In this document: one piece after another, positions 35,457 through 48,099 of the stretch
Position numbering within the stretch: the stretch's first letter is position 1
How the letters are laid out: each line of letters starts with the position of its first letter
From: Pteria penguin
Lineage: Eukaryota > Mollusca > Bivalvia > Pterioida > Pteriidae
Reading direction: 5' to 3'
Assembly (NCBI GenBank): GCA_035048485.1
Contig: CM068589.1
Span: 3,660,501 to 3,724,500 of the forward strand
DNA: 64,000 nucleotides
Program-made: the position numbers and the translations under genes
The notes under the pieces: generated by a model
What the model was told of the DNA's origin: nothing
Database searches by the model: none
Seen by the model: only the letters and a program-made list of their open reading frames with translations

Positions 35457-37853
35457 ATGTCGGATGCTGACGAAAATGCGGTTCGGAGCGATGATCTGTC
35501 GGAAGGGTTGGTCGGATGAGTCATCTGATACAGATTCTGATCCTTCCTTGGCCTTGCCGTCACTGTCACGCAAAACTGTCAAACGGAAGAGGACCACGTC
35601 AAGCCTTCAAGGGTAAAAAACAAGACCCAGGGCCAGACCGCATGACACCTGTATTGGCGACACCTTTCTCCGTCTCTGCTAGACCAAAACCCCGCCCCAG
35701 TAGAATAGTAAGTTGGAGTATTTTTTTTTCATGATTTTAAAAATTGTTAATAAAATGAATTATAAAAATGTTTTAAACATTAATTTATGATGATATGCCA
35801 TATCATATCACATATGATATGGTCATGGTCGACATGGTCAGTCATATTATGATATCTCTAGGTCGTATGAGAAGGAGAGGGGGGGGGGGCAGTCAGGACA
35901 TATGCCCCCTTAAAAAAGTGGGACCCCCACAATAGACATACCACCTCGGATAAGAGTAAGAATTTTAGTTATATATACAAACATTAGTTATGGTCATCTT
36001 ATTGACAAAAATCGATTGACAATCCCTGTAACTTCAACTCCCCGTCAGATAAATACTGCTGAAACCCTAGGAGCCTATAGGGTACCCCTCGTTCATCTGT
36101 CAATCTGTCCACACCTTTTCTTACTTTTTTTCGGTTTTTATGCAGATATTTATCCGAAATTTGGTATGCACGGACAAATCAATAGCTTACACACCAAATA
36201 TAAGTTTCATGCTGATTGACCCTTTTGTCACATAGTTATGATCCTTGAACTTAAAGTTTAGGCATTGTTTCAAAAAGTTGCCATCCAATGCTGTGGTTAG
36301 GGGACTTATAATGCTTGGTGATCAATCACTTGTTTTTGGTTTGTTTTATTTCATGTCAACCACATCAAGCATGTGGCTGTCATCAGCCTGGCTATTGGGT
36401 GTCCTTTGTGGTACTCTGTTTTCCTCCCACACGAACGACACCCTCATGCCATAATCTGTGCCAACGTGCAAGCCCATCATGTATATGTACATGTATTGAT
36501 TTTGTATTGATTAATGTTTTGCATGTGTGTCATTTTGATGATGGAGCTTTACCCAGGAAACATTTGAAGACAATGAAAAATTAAAGTAAATTTTTTCTTA
36601 AGATAACTTATTGTGATTTTTATAGAGATTGAAATTTTAATTCATTCCAGAATAAGTCAGGAAAATGCTTTATAAAAAGTTTCTTTTTCATCATCAGCAG
36701 TTATTTGTTCAATATTACATATATGTATTTTGATGATATGACTAATAAGTGATTCTGTTTTAATCAAGATTTCCTTTTGATAAAAATTGTTTTTGTATTT
36801 TGTATGCTTTCTTTAGAAAAGTTTAGTTGTTGAAAAATCTTGTCATTTATATGATGTACCTAATAATCTATGTCATTCAAGGTGTTCATCAGAAGAAAAT
36901 AAAGACACAACCAACAAAATCAACATTTTTGTGAAGGGGTTGTATCCTGATGTACAACTTGGAATTATTCAAGGTATGTTGGGATACAATATTTATTTCT
37001 CTTCAGTTGTCATTGAAGAAATAAGAAAAATTTCACAGTGCTTGAAATGCACAATAATTTCTGTTTGTCAGTTTAAAGGAAATTAGGACAACTTCCATTA
37101 CATTTGCTGAAATGTTAGGTTGCCTTAACTAGTTTTGAGTTGATTTTGATGCCTGGATAACTGCACATTTCGAGCCCTGATATCATTAGAATTAAAAACA
37201 ACTACCGGTAATATGATAGTGTCATTAAAATAATTTCACAATTTTAAGAATTAAAATCAGAATTTTTTTTCTTATAAGCTGCCATCTCCAGATACTTTGC
37301 CTCTGTGCAGCAAAAGAATTACAAGGAAAAAATGGGCAAAACAAAATGCTTTTGTATAGCAGGAGGAAGAGGGTAAGTGTGTTGTGCATGTTAATACATT
37401 GCTTGAAGTCTAATAAGTACCGTATATGTGCATACATGTACATCATGTTTTCCAATATTTATTATTCATGTTAGAGTTATTAGGTTTTATGAACTTTGTG
37501 TTATAATAGTACATATTTATGTAAATTATGTATTTCAGAAATTAGCCTGGAGAAAAGCAATGATAGGCAAAATAAGTGGGTGGGATGCGGAAAAGAGAAA
37601 AAAAGTAGAAGATGCTATGGACATAATGTATATGTCCTCTGAGGAAGAGGTTAATTTTGAGGATGAAATATTCCTCAGAGTTAAACCTCTTCCTTGGAGG
37701 TCTTCTGATTACAAGAAGATCATGAACGAACTGGATAGTAAGTTTGAGAGGACACAATCCAGTAGATCAAAGCAGCAAATGATGAAGAAAGTGCTTGGTG
37801 AAATTCAATCATCCAGGCCAAAGCCTTCTAAAATCAAACCTGGCAATGAATGA
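35457..37853 (+). pseudogene. Broken multi-exon gene with acidic/basic N-terminus and PLPWRS C-terminus
   Basis: Candidate exons: 35457-35707 (MSDADENAVRSDDLSEG, then after a shift ESSDTDSDPSL and KRKRTTSSLQ, after another shift DPGPDRMTPVLATPFSVSAR; donor ATA/GTAAGT), 36893-36973 (NKINIFVKGLYPDVQLGIIQ), 37279-37353 or -37372 (AISRYFASVQQKNYKEKMGK) and 37539-37853 (KLAWRKAMIGKISGWDAEKR, DAMDIMYMSSEEEVNFEDE, RVKPLPWRSSDYKKIMNELD, ending PGNE and TGA). Exons 2 and 3 agree in phase; the 3-4 junction and exon 1 do not. The C-terminal MSSEE...PLPWRS...LD(S/K)KF...SRP block is a pattern I recall from transposon-linked animal proteins. The N-terminus suggests a nuclear protein. Function unknown; the frameshifts may be decay or sequencing error. 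Confidence 0.5.
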
Positions 37854-38474
37854 GTTTTGGTTCAAGATAAATAGTAAATTTCAAATTTGACAATTGAGCA
37901 TTCAATCATCTATTTTGTGATGACTAAGTTAATTCCTAATGGGTATTAAAATTTTGTAAATTGTTTATAGTGTTTAATGACAGAGAATTAATTGACTAGT
38001 ATGTAAAGACAGCATTTAGTTCAAACTGTATTAGCCTTGAATGCATTTTTAGTGAGTGAGTTTGAACTAGTTTTTTTTTTTTTTTATATAATCTGAGTTT
38101 TGAACAGTTTGTTTTCACACCAACATGTATCAAATGAAATATTTTATGAAAATTCATGATCAATGTGAAATTTCATGTCATAAATCGTCATAAGTGGATA
38201 ATACTACATTCATGATTAACAATAAAAAGAAACACCACATAATATGTACAATCAAATTCTCAGTACTTGGACATGGTTTTAACTCATTATTAATTGTAAA
38301 CTTTGAATGCTTAAATGTCAAATTTTGAGGTTTTAATACCTTTAGAAACTGAAATCTGCTTAAACTTTTAAACCAGTAAATCATCAAAATTGTAATTTTT
38401 GACAGTTTGGATCAGTAATAAACTTTAGAAACAAACCTTTATATCAATGTACCCTGTTCTCATTTGTCCATTTC

Positions 38475-38870
38475 TAATTTTTATGCCACCGGTCTGAATG
38501 GTCCGGGGGGGGGGGGGCATATAGTGTTTGGATTGTCCGTCCGTAATTGTGTCCTGCTTTTCACAAAATACAATAAAGTTAATACTATTTGCCATAGAGA
38601 CTTCATATTTGACATGCATATTTAACTAATGAAACCCATTCAAATGAGACCAAGGTTTGTGACCTTGACTTTTAAACTAAAAATGCAATAAATTTTGCAC
38701 CATTTGACATAGAGACTTCATATTTGGCATTCATATTCAAATAATGAAACCCTTTCAAATAACACCAGGATCAATGACCTTGACACCATGACTTTTGACC
38801 TATATTTCAAAATTTACCTTATTTGCACTTTAGTGCCACCAAGGGCATTTGTGTTTCACAAACACGTCTT
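38475..38870. repeat. GGCATATAGTG dispersed repeat
   Basis: It runs from TTATGCCACCGGTCTGAATGG with a G12 run and GGCATATAGTGTTTGG, through two GACTTCATATTTG(A/G)CAT blocks, to GGGCATTTGTGTTTCACAAA, CACGTCT. Same family as 12875-13200. A 3' end alone is present at about 42275-42320. Confidence 0.65.
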
Positions 38871-39301
38871 TCTTTTTCAATCTTTTCATTAATGATGTAT
38901 TTTTGTTCATCATTCAAAATTCAAAGAGTATATATCTTTCTTACGTAGATTTCAAACTTACCGTCCAGTTCTTGATCTACTTATTCTTATGTCATGATCC
39001 TGCCTTGAATTCGAAGTAGTTATGAATATATAATATTAACATTCTTTGTTCGATCATTATATAGTATTTGTTTATCTTTAAAAAGGTTAAACATCTCCAT
39101 AATATTTTATCCATGAATTACAATTTGTTTGCACCTAGCTAGAAATATTTTTTTGAAATATTCTTTGTACTTTTTATCTTGTTCACATTTGAGCATTTGT
39201 GAATATAGAGTTAATTATTGTTTTTGATTATACACTACTTCCCTGTGGAGGACTTTTGAGATGTATAAAGAACAATACTTTGGGGTAAAAACGAAACACT
39301 T

Positions 39302-41310
39302 TTTTTTTTAGCTCACCTGAGCCAAAGGCTCAAGTGAGCTATAGTCATAGTGCGTCGTCCGTCCATCCGTCGTTAACTTTTTCACATTTTCGACTTCTTC
39401 TCTGGAACTACATTGCAGATTTGGATCAAACTTTGTGTAAATGATGTACTCAAAATCCCCTACTAAAATTGTGTTCCGGATCCAGATTCCCTCAGGAATG
39501 GATCCAGGGCGGCCAAAAGTGCCCAAAACTGTACCCCTCTTCAAACATCTTCTCCTCCAGTACCAGTACATAAATGGCGAAACTAATTGCATTTCAACAA
39601 TCTATAAAGATGGGTTATTAAAAATTGTGTTCGGGGTTAAGATCCGTCAAATAGAAATTCACGCTTTTTTGAAGTGTTTCTGGACTTAGTCATTTAAATG
39701 CAGAAAAGTGTCATGTTTTTCAGTTAATTGATATTGATGATTTCTTAATGACTATTTTGATCATAATTGTGGTAAGGAATATTATTGTGAAAGAATTTTG
39801 TCATTATCTCAATTTTTGGATTTTTTATGAATATTTTAAGACTTCCAAAAAAAGGGGGGGGGGGGTTGGCCATTTTTCACATTTTCAACTTTTTCTACAA
39901 AACTACATAAAAAATTTTAATGAAACATGGAAATACATGAAGTACTAAGGGTCCTCTATCAATTTGGTAAATTTCATCCAAATTGGTTAACAGATAATGC
40001 CACCATGTCTAAAAAGTAGGTCTCACAATGGTACAAGTACCACTTGGTGATTGAAATATGGAGAGTAGCAGTTCAAATCCAACTGTGGTCAAAAAATTTG
40101 TTTTCATTTCTTTACACATCTAAATAAGTTTTTAGATGTTTCTCAACACTCAACATACGAAATTAGGCAATTTTAAGTTTAAGACTTCCAAAAAAAGGGG
40201 TGGTGGTGGCCATTTTTCACATTTTCAACTTTTTCTACAAAACTGTTTGAAGGATTTTAATAAATCTTGGTAGAAATAAGTCACTTATAATTCTCTTCAA
40301 ATTCTGTTGTTTTCGTCCAGACCTCTTTACAGGTGGCGCCACCATAGTCAAAAGTAGGTCACAAAATAGTTCCCTTCTTTAACAATATTCTTTTTCATAT
40401 GGGCTGTATACAGAGACAAACAGAAGGCATAGAAATGATCTAGAGGGATGAGTGAAGACGTATTGTCATTTTTGTTCCCTTCCGATATCAAATTTTGGAA
40501 TTTTTTTTCGACATTTCTTTGGTCTTGGAGATTTCAATGCAGAAAAGTGTCATATTTCCTAGTTAATTGATAATGATGATTTCTTATGGACTATTGTGAT
40601 CATAATTATGGTAAGAAATGTTACTTTGAAAGAATTTTGTCAATATCTCAATTTGTTGATTTTCTATGAATTTTTAAAGACTTCCAAATGAGGGCGTATA
40701 GGAACAATTCAATTACATTTTTCACTTCTGCTGTTATACCACATGAAAGATTTTAATGAAACATGGAATACATGAAGTACTAAAGGTCCTCTATCAATTA
40801 GGTAAATTTCATCCAAATTGGTTAACAGATAATGCCACCATGTCTAAAAAGTAGGTCTCACAATGGTACATATACCACTTGTAATTGCTGTGGTCAAAAA
40901 ATTTATTTTCATTTCTTTACACATCTAAATAAGTTTTTAGATGTTTCTCATCACTCAGCATATGAAATTAGGCAATTTTAAGTTAGATCTGGACAATATT
41001 TGAAACAATTGTTGTTCATGACCCAGACTTGAAATCAGTCAACAAAAGGCCCCACCTAAAGAAAATGAATAACTTGTTGCCCTGAATGACATATTGCAGA
41101 GACAAAGCAAATGCTTAGTATCAACATCACCTGAATGAATGTGCAAAAAAGTGTTGTTTTTTCTTCTAGTCTGAAATAAAATTTGACATTTTCAACATTT
41201 GTGTTGACTTAGTCACAGTAATGCAAAAATAAATGAATTCTTCTTTTATGCATGACTGATCATCTAGGTACTCAGATGAGCGATATAGGCCCACTTGGAC
41301 CTCTTGTTCT
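39302..41310. mobile_element. AGCTCACCTGAG-type element of about 2 kb
   Basis: It starts TTTAGCTCACCTGAGCC with an immediate hairpin partner GGCTCAAGTGAGCT, then a GTCGTCCGTCCATCCGTCG block, and ends CTCAGATGAGCGATATAGGC, CCACTTGGACCTCTTGTT. These ends are those of a repeat abundant in bivalve introns. Inside, CAGAAAAGTGTCAT recurs at 39701 and 40540, marking an internal duplication with an 839-bp offset. No ORF with a recognisable domain. Confidence 0.7.
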
Positions 41311-42745
41311 GACAATAAATAATTATTTTTGGCCTGATTGCAAAGCAATTCTGGTCTTTAGATTGGCAATGTCCGTCAACATTTGGTTTAAAGTTTGTGG
41401 TTGAAGCAAATTATTAGGAAAATTAACTGTTTTTGGAAAAGATCACTCTTACATTTCTTTATAAACTCATGCTATATGCTTTGCTTTCTGCCATACTGTC
41501 TATAGTGGTGTCTCTTGTTTTAATTTTGTTGGTAAGCATGTAATAATATGCAAGAGGGCACTGATCAAAGTAAATATCAGTTACAATGTACTGATCATCC
41601 AGGTTTGTATTTGGTAAAACATGGTACTGGGTAATGCCTTTGAAGTGCCACAAACAATTTGTTCTTCAGAACACTGAATTTTTTTTAATCTATGAATGTT
41701 GAGAATATGTTCTCTTACATTGCAAGTGTTAAATACTTAATAAGTTAATTATTTACATTTTATTTGTTAGTTGTAATGCACATAGCGATAAACCGGTAGC
41801 TTCTAGTCATTTGACTCCTTTCATATTTGTTATAATTTGTTCACTATTAAATTTCTAGTCACCTTGTTATAGTTATCTCAATTTGGTTTTCTTGTCGACA
41901 TCTCAAATCATATTTCATAAAAAGTGATGTTTTGAATCATTTTAACAATATACATGTACATTTATCCTTATATTAATACTCATGATTTTAGTCCTCAGAA
42001 ATACTGACATTTTACGGGTTGTTATATTAGTGCTGGACAAATATTCTCAGATATGATCGATACTATTTTATGAGTTTATTCTTTTTATATCATCCCTAAT
42101 TCATACAAGTTTTACAGTTAATTGTTGTACACATTTTACCTGTTGGTTGTGATAGTATAAGCCTCCAGTCATTTTTCCTAGTATCTCATTGCATAATGTA
42201 TCATTACATGTATATTATATCTATTTGTTTTTACTTGTTTCTTTGTCGTTTTTCAAAATTTGCCCTATTTAAATTTTAGTGACACCAGGGGCATTTGTGT
42301 TTCACAAACACATCTCGTTAGTTCAGATTTCCTTAGAAAAAAGTTACATGTGTTTTTAAAAAATATTTGATGTAGGGGCTTCATCCTCAATTTTAACCAA
42401 ATCCACTACAGTTTGAACCTTACCCACAGCTGTGGTGGGTCATACTTCCTGTTTGAAATCAATAAAGTTTTACCTTGTAACATTTATCTACATGTATTTG
42501 TTTGAAACTTTAACCTTATGATTAATTGCATATGAAATACATGACTTTGTTCTACATATTCATTATTTCGATAGTATGTACTACATTGTATGTTTTATTT
42601 TTTACTTTCATGATCTTGATAATTTTGTTTTATAGCTTTTGATTTACATTGCACATATATGTTTCTATTGATGTGTATTAATAGCAAAGTCTTTTTATTA
42701 TTTTTTGATTCCTTATTTTATTTTATAATTACTACTATATTACAT
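41311..42745. other. Non-coding stretch
   Basis: AT-rich. Apart from the repeat end at 42275-42320 (GGGGCATTTGTGTTTCACAA) nothing recognisable. Confidence 0.4.
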
Positions 42746-42761
42746 TTTCATATTTCTTATC

Positions 42762-42952
42762 CTGTCTTTCGGATGAGACAGTAAAAACCGAGGCCCCGTG
42801 TCGTGGTATGCATGGCACGTTAAAGATCCCTCACTGCTTCGGGTGGGTCCGTTGCAAAAGTCAAAATTTGTATGCCCCACATCAGGCAGATGCCGTGACC
42901 ATATACGTGAAATATTCGTGGTGTGACATAAAACAAAAATCAATCAATCAAT
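42762..42952 (+). repeat. 5'-truncated tRNA-derived SINE with 13-bp target duplication
   Basis: It lacks the tRNA-like head and starts CTGTCTTTCGGATGAGACAG. The body and tail (CACTGCTTCGGGTGGGTCC, TATTCGTGGTGTGACATAAA, (CAAT)n) match 7984-8252 closely. CATATTTCTTATC lies on both sides (42749-42761 and 42953-42965). 5' truncation plus direct repeats is the product of LINE-type target-primed insertion. Confidence 0.9.
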
Positions 42953-43106
42953 CATATTTCTTATCAAACCATTTTTTTAATGTCATGATGCATGTTTTAC
43001 TAGTACATGTATAATGTTTGAGTATGCTCTATTTTAAATGTTTTCTTTGAATTAAACATTGTTTTACACTGCTTTTGTATTCAAACTTCTTCCTAATTGA
43101 TACACA

Positions 43107-43420
<314 letters not shown>

Positions 43421-43630
43421 ATTTTATACATCTTTACGAATGGGATATCTGAACAATTGGGACATATTATATAGAAAATAAAAAAAGTAAATCAAATGTT
43501 GAATTCCTAGTATTGTGTCAAACAAAAGTTACAAGGATGATGTACTGGTACATTTTCATTGAAAATAAAACAGTATCTTAAAGTCATGCAAGTGATCTTT
43601 AAGAATTTTAGCCCAAGTTTGTCTGTAATC

Positions 43631-44060
43631 GCAACTTTAAGCATAATGCAGTATAAATTGCATTAAATGTGAAGTTTAATGGAGTAGAATGAAGGGATTT
43701 ATCTTGCAACTTCAAGTATAATGAAGTATAAATTGCATTAAATGTGAAGTTTAATGGAGTTGAATGAAGCGATTTATCTTCCACTTCAAGTATAATGAAG
43801 TATAAGTTGCATTAAATGTGAAGTTTAATGGAGTAGAATGAAGGAATTAATCTTGCAACATCAAGTATAATGAAGTATAAATTGCATTAAATGTGAAGTT
43901 TAATGGAGTAGAATGAAGGAATTTGCCTCGCAACTTCAAGTATAATGAAGTATAAATTGCATTAAATGTGAAGTTTAATGGAGTAGAATGAAGGAATTTA
44001 TCTCGCAACTTCAAGTATAATGAACTATAATCCTGCATTATATGTGAAGTAAAACAGGAG
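43631..44060. repeat. 75-bp tandem repeat, about 5.5 units
   Basis: GCAACTTCAAGTATAATGAA-type starts recur at 43631, 43706, 43781, 43855, 43930 and 44004, each followed by TTGCATTAAATGTGAAGTTT and GGAGTAGAATGAAGG. 44060-44210 continues with related but unordered phrases. Confidence 0.88.
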
Positions 44061-44274
44061 TAAAATTTGGCACTTAAACTCCAATTAAATTTGGGAGTTT
44101 ACACAAGGATTATACTTCTATTATATTCCAAGTAAATTACAAGTATAAAAACAAATTAAATGCAAATTATACTTGTAAACTAGAAGTTTAATTGGACAAA
44201 AATTGACAAATAATTTTGTATTAAATGCCATTTTTGATGCAGTGATAATGAGCCAGTAATTCCTCTTTTTTCTT

Positions 44275-44380
44275 TCCTATCTGTCTGATGAAATCTTTAT
44301 ACTAGACGGAGGAATATTCCCCTATCTTTTAGATTAAATCTATACTAGATGGGGGAATATTCCCCTATCTATATTCACTT
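44275..44380 (+). repeat. Short 42-bp minisatellite run, right end
   Basis: Two to three units (GGAGGAATATTCCCCTATCT, GGGGGAATATTCCCCTATCT) lie just inside the right terminal repeat, mirroring the array inside the left one. Confidence 0.8.
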
Positions 44381-44518
44381 ATCCTTTTCAGGAGGTCTGA
44401 ATGGATAGGGGATAATTCTCCTATCTGTTGGTGAAAAGTTGATACTTTTCATTTATCTGTATATATTGATCCCCAGAAAAAGGACAGAAAAATTTTCCTT
44501 TTTTATTCTGTAACGCCA
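44381..44518 (-). repeat. Right terminal inverted repeat of the 40-kb insertion
   Basis: This is the inverted partner of 4444-4580. On the + strand it ends TTTTCCTTTTTTATTCTGTAACGCCA, directly followed by the TAGTT duplication. The pyrimidine run CCTTTTTTATTCTG lies just upstream of the exon 6 acceptor AG at 44520-44521. Confidence 0.88.
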
Positions 44519-44521
44519 TAG

Positions 44522-45974
44522 TTGTGTTTCTGATCATTGTATTATCAGCCAATGTCTTCGTCTTCGCGTACATTCGTCGCAATGAGAAGTAAGTCTAATT
44601 AATGTTATATATGAAGAAATTGATTGATTGATGATTGCTTTACATCACTTCACAATACATTCACGCATTGGTGAGGGCATCTACTAGATGAAATGTATAG
44701 AGATTTATTACCTTTGTAACTCACCAATCGAAGCAATGCCAGTTGTTTCTTGAATGTCAGTTTTATCTTAATTTGGTGTTTCATGACAAAATGGGACGCT
44801 GACTACTCACGAATACTTTGTCCCTTTTTCCATGGACTTCAAGATATGATTAACCCTTTGGTATTTCTTAGTTGTTTATTTTAATGTAAATACAATGTAG
44901 TATTAATGATAGGTTAACATTTGAAAAGGTACACTCTACGATCAGATCCGAGATCCCTGAAAAAGCAAGAAGGTGGTTAAATTTCAATTAAAAAAGATCA
45001 TCTTCTGACTTCAAAAATGGAACGGCAAGGAATTAACAAATACATTTTATTTAATGAGAATTATGAATTAACAATGGATATTTTAACTAACATAAGAACA
45101 ATTGAAAAGAATTATAGAAAGTAGGCATTGTTGTTTCAAGAGAATTAAGTCTAATCATAATTAGCTGAAAGGGAATGTTTTGTGTCTGAATTTTAACTTA
45201 CTAAGAATATTTTGAAAATTTAGAGACTTTTAAATTTTATTCTGGAATGAGACCGATTCCGAAGATTGCACACAGACTTGACAACTTCTGTAATAGAAGG
45301 TTACCTTCTTCGACTTCTACATATATAAATACATATGGAATTTACACGATTTGACTCTTTCTACTGGGTATATGTGACGGATGTTGCTAGTAAGCAGGAG
45401 ATGCTCCCTCTCCCCGGGCACTTGATCTCACTCCATCATAAGGGGTTCACATACGCTCTCCAAGTAGACATATTTTGTTATTTTCCACTTTGTTTTCATT
45501 TTCACCGATTTTGTATTTCCTCTGGTTTCATGATTTTCGGACTTATGATTTGGATTTATCCATCATCGTTACATTTACACACACAGGTGTATAGTTTACT
45601 AGCAAATATCCTTTATATGATTACAGGTATGAAGTTTGTACATTTTCTCGTTTTCTAGAGGCAAATACAGAGACAGTCACGATTTGGAACAGGTTTCAAA
45701 TGTAGGAGCGGTAGATGTAGCGAATGATAACGATGTCAACGTATATGATGATATCCTTGATGATGAAGAACATTACCGTTCTGAGGACAACGGCTCACAC
45801 GCTAGAAATACTGTTGTCAACGATAGAATTATTGAGAAAAAGACACGCAAAAATGAGGGAACTGTGGGTATTAGAGCACTCAATATAGATAATGGCGTCA
45901 CTGACAACAGAATGGAGAACAGTGAACCACGGAATGAAAGCATTTATATCAGCGATCATGAAATTAAGGATTAA
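44522..45974 (+). CDS. Gene A, 3' part: membrane exon 6 and cytoplasmic-tail exon 7
   Basis: Seen: exon 6 (44522-44588, 67 nt) completes the membrane helix with VVFLIIVLSANVFVFAYIRR, where the RR is a stop-transfer. Exon 7 (45659-45974) encodes a roughly 105-residue acidic tail with VYDDILDDEEHYRSED and ends in TAA. Phases match exon 5 at 3983-4027. The tail is close to that of gene B over its first 70 residues and then diverges; A ends in YISDHEIKD. The acceptor of exon 6 is the right copy of a TAGTT target duplication left by the 40-kb insertion. The 1.07-kb intron holds a SINE remnant and a dispersed repeat. The YDDI in the tail fits a YxxPhi sorting motif, which is only suggestive. No AATAAA is evident in the first 300 bp after the stop. 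Confidence 0.82.
44630..44735 (-). repeat. SINE remnant in gene A intron 6
   Basis: GATTGCTTTACATCACTTCA, TGAGGGCATCTACTAGATG and ACCTTTGTAAC are the tail part of a minus-strand SINE. The same remnant, shorter, follows the membrane exon in gene B (59319-59392) and copy C (50258-50320). Confidence 0.55.
45420..45580 (+). repeat. Dispersed repeat, copy 2, in gene A intron 6
   Basis: Close match to 10665-10860 (TCTCACTCCATCATAAGGGG ... TTTGGATTTATCCATCATC). It is absent from the equivalent short intron of gene B, so it was inserted after duplication. Confidence 0.75.
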
Positions 45975-46319
45975 TGTCAATGTTATGCAAACATGCACGT
46001 TGACGATGAATTCCGAGATACAGAACAGTGAACAGTGACTCGTTATTGTGAAGGGCCCATGCATGTTTTACCAAACCCTTAGGAAATATCTAATTACCAG
46101 TTATTCCTATTGGCTCTACATTGCTTGTTTACATTTCGAGATTTTGATTGAAAGAAAATCATTATACATGATTAAATATTTGTAACTAATTATTGTTAAT
46201 CAACAATTATGTATCTGTTTATCATGATTGCATGAATATTTATTTAAAAAATAATCTTGGAGAGACGTAAACAAACAAACAAAACAAATAATCAAACAAC
46301 TAACGCAGTAAGCATGTTG

Positions 46320-47000
46320 TCAAAGGTTAATAGTGACATAGTGCCAGCTGGCATTGCATTCTACATTGTATCATTTTGCTTTGTTGTGTCATAGTGGCAA
46401 AGCTTACCTTACCATCGTATTATACTGTATATATCATATTTGTCACATTGCTGTTGTGTTATTGACAAGCGCCATTTTTGTTGTGAGTGCCACAGTGATA
46501 AAGCACCAGCTACTGTCGTATAAACGCTTTATCACAATATTGTTATGAGTGTCACAGTGGCATAGCATCGTTTACTGTGGTGTCCAATATTATTTTACAT
46601 TGTTGTCTTATGAGTGTTACAGTGACATAGCAACAGCTACCGTTGTATCCAACATTGTATCACAATGTTATGAGTGACATAGCATCGCCGACCGTCGTAT
46701 CCAACATTGTATCACAATACTGTGCTGTGATTGTCAATATGGTAAAGCACTACTTACCTTCAAGTTCTCTTCGTCATAATGCTGTAGTGGGTGTCACATT
46801 GACAAGTCACTACTTACCGTCTAACAATGTATCCAACATTGTTTCACAATTGTGTGTTTTTAATTTCAGTTATGAGTAATATTGTTATGTTGTGCGATTC
46901 ACAGGGTTATAGCATAATCTTACCTTCGTAATCTACATGGTGTCATGATATAGTATTGGGAATGACAGTGACAATACATCAGACGGCATCATTTTTGTAC
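46320..47000. repeat. Degenerate repeats in the 3' region of gene A
   Basis: (T/G)CCAACATTGTATCACAAT, TTATGAGTG(T)(C/T)ACAGTG and CATAGCA(T/A)C recur about six times at intervals of 60-100 bp. Gene B has only about two counterparts (60050-60200), so the tract length differs between copies. Confidence 0.55.
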
Positions 47001-47794
47001 ATTATGACATAGCTTGAGATGTGCATTACGCGTGAATAAGCTTTTTCTGATGTGGCATTTTACATTATAACATAGATTTGTAAACGGTGGATTGAAAAAA
47101 AATAGATTTCAGTTAATCCACACTTTATGTTGTTGCATGACTTATCAGGATTTAAGTACTATGCTGACTACACACTTACCTATTTTATTTTGTGACATAT
47201 TGTCAGAATGCAAAACACACTTGATAAATTTCGTGATTTACATTTTCGCATGTTCTTCAGAGTGACAAATGTAATTGTAGTTTCATTTAATCCATATTTA
47301 CACTGCCTCAAGGGCAGCATTAGTTTCGTGTGATATATTCCATGACAAAACTCAAGCTGCTGGGGCAGATATGATTTGTTTTTATCAGCAGTATCATTTA
47401 TTTTTTGTACAGTTAGCTCTATTTTATTTTAAATGCAAAATCTTAAATATCAGTGCTTTGGTGGTGATGATTTCATAATAAGTGAAATGGTAGATCCGTT
47501 CTCGGGGTAATCATAACCACTAAGCTATGATTGTCGCTTAAATTTACCATTATAATTTAGTTTCTCAACAGTAATACTATAAATATACATATTTTTTGTC
47601 CTGTTTGTTAAGCATGTCCGTTGTGATAAGTAGGATTTGTGCCGTTAGGATACGTGAATTTTCGTATTTTAATGAAACGTAACATTGCACGTTGGCATTA
47701 CCTAAACTGGACTGCATTTTACATTGTGGCAGGTAACATAAAGAGAGACTCCATTCAGTGTCCATATTCTGGTCTAGGACTCCAATAATGATGG

Positions 47795-48020
47795 TTTATC
47801 TTATTTTTGAATCCTTATAGATATTCTAAACACTAAATACTTTTAAGTATAACATCAATTTTGTATCAATTTGTCGTTGATAAATAATTACTTGAATTAT
47901 ATTTAAATTTATCTTATTTTTCAATCCTTATAGATAATCTAAACACTAAATACTTTTAAATATAACATCAATTTTGTATCAATTTATAGTTGATAAATAA
48001 TTACTTGAATTATATTGAAA
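47795..48020. repeat. Two-unit tandem repeat, 113-bp period
   Basis: ATCTTATTTTTGAATCCTTA at 47798 and ATCTTATTTTTCAATCCTTA at 47911 begin two nearly identical units that each end ATAAATAATTACTTGAATTA. Confidence 0.85.
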
Positions 48021-48099
48021 TAATAATATTGAACCTTCAAACGGTTGATATTGTTGCCGGGAAGAATATATTACTTTGTATGACGGGAATCTATTTAGA

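Noticed and set aside
45335..45658. 107-codon membrane-like ORF before exon 7 of gene A
   Set aside because: It is mostly a dispersed repeat also found at 10665 and 63915, followed by the intron's 3' end.
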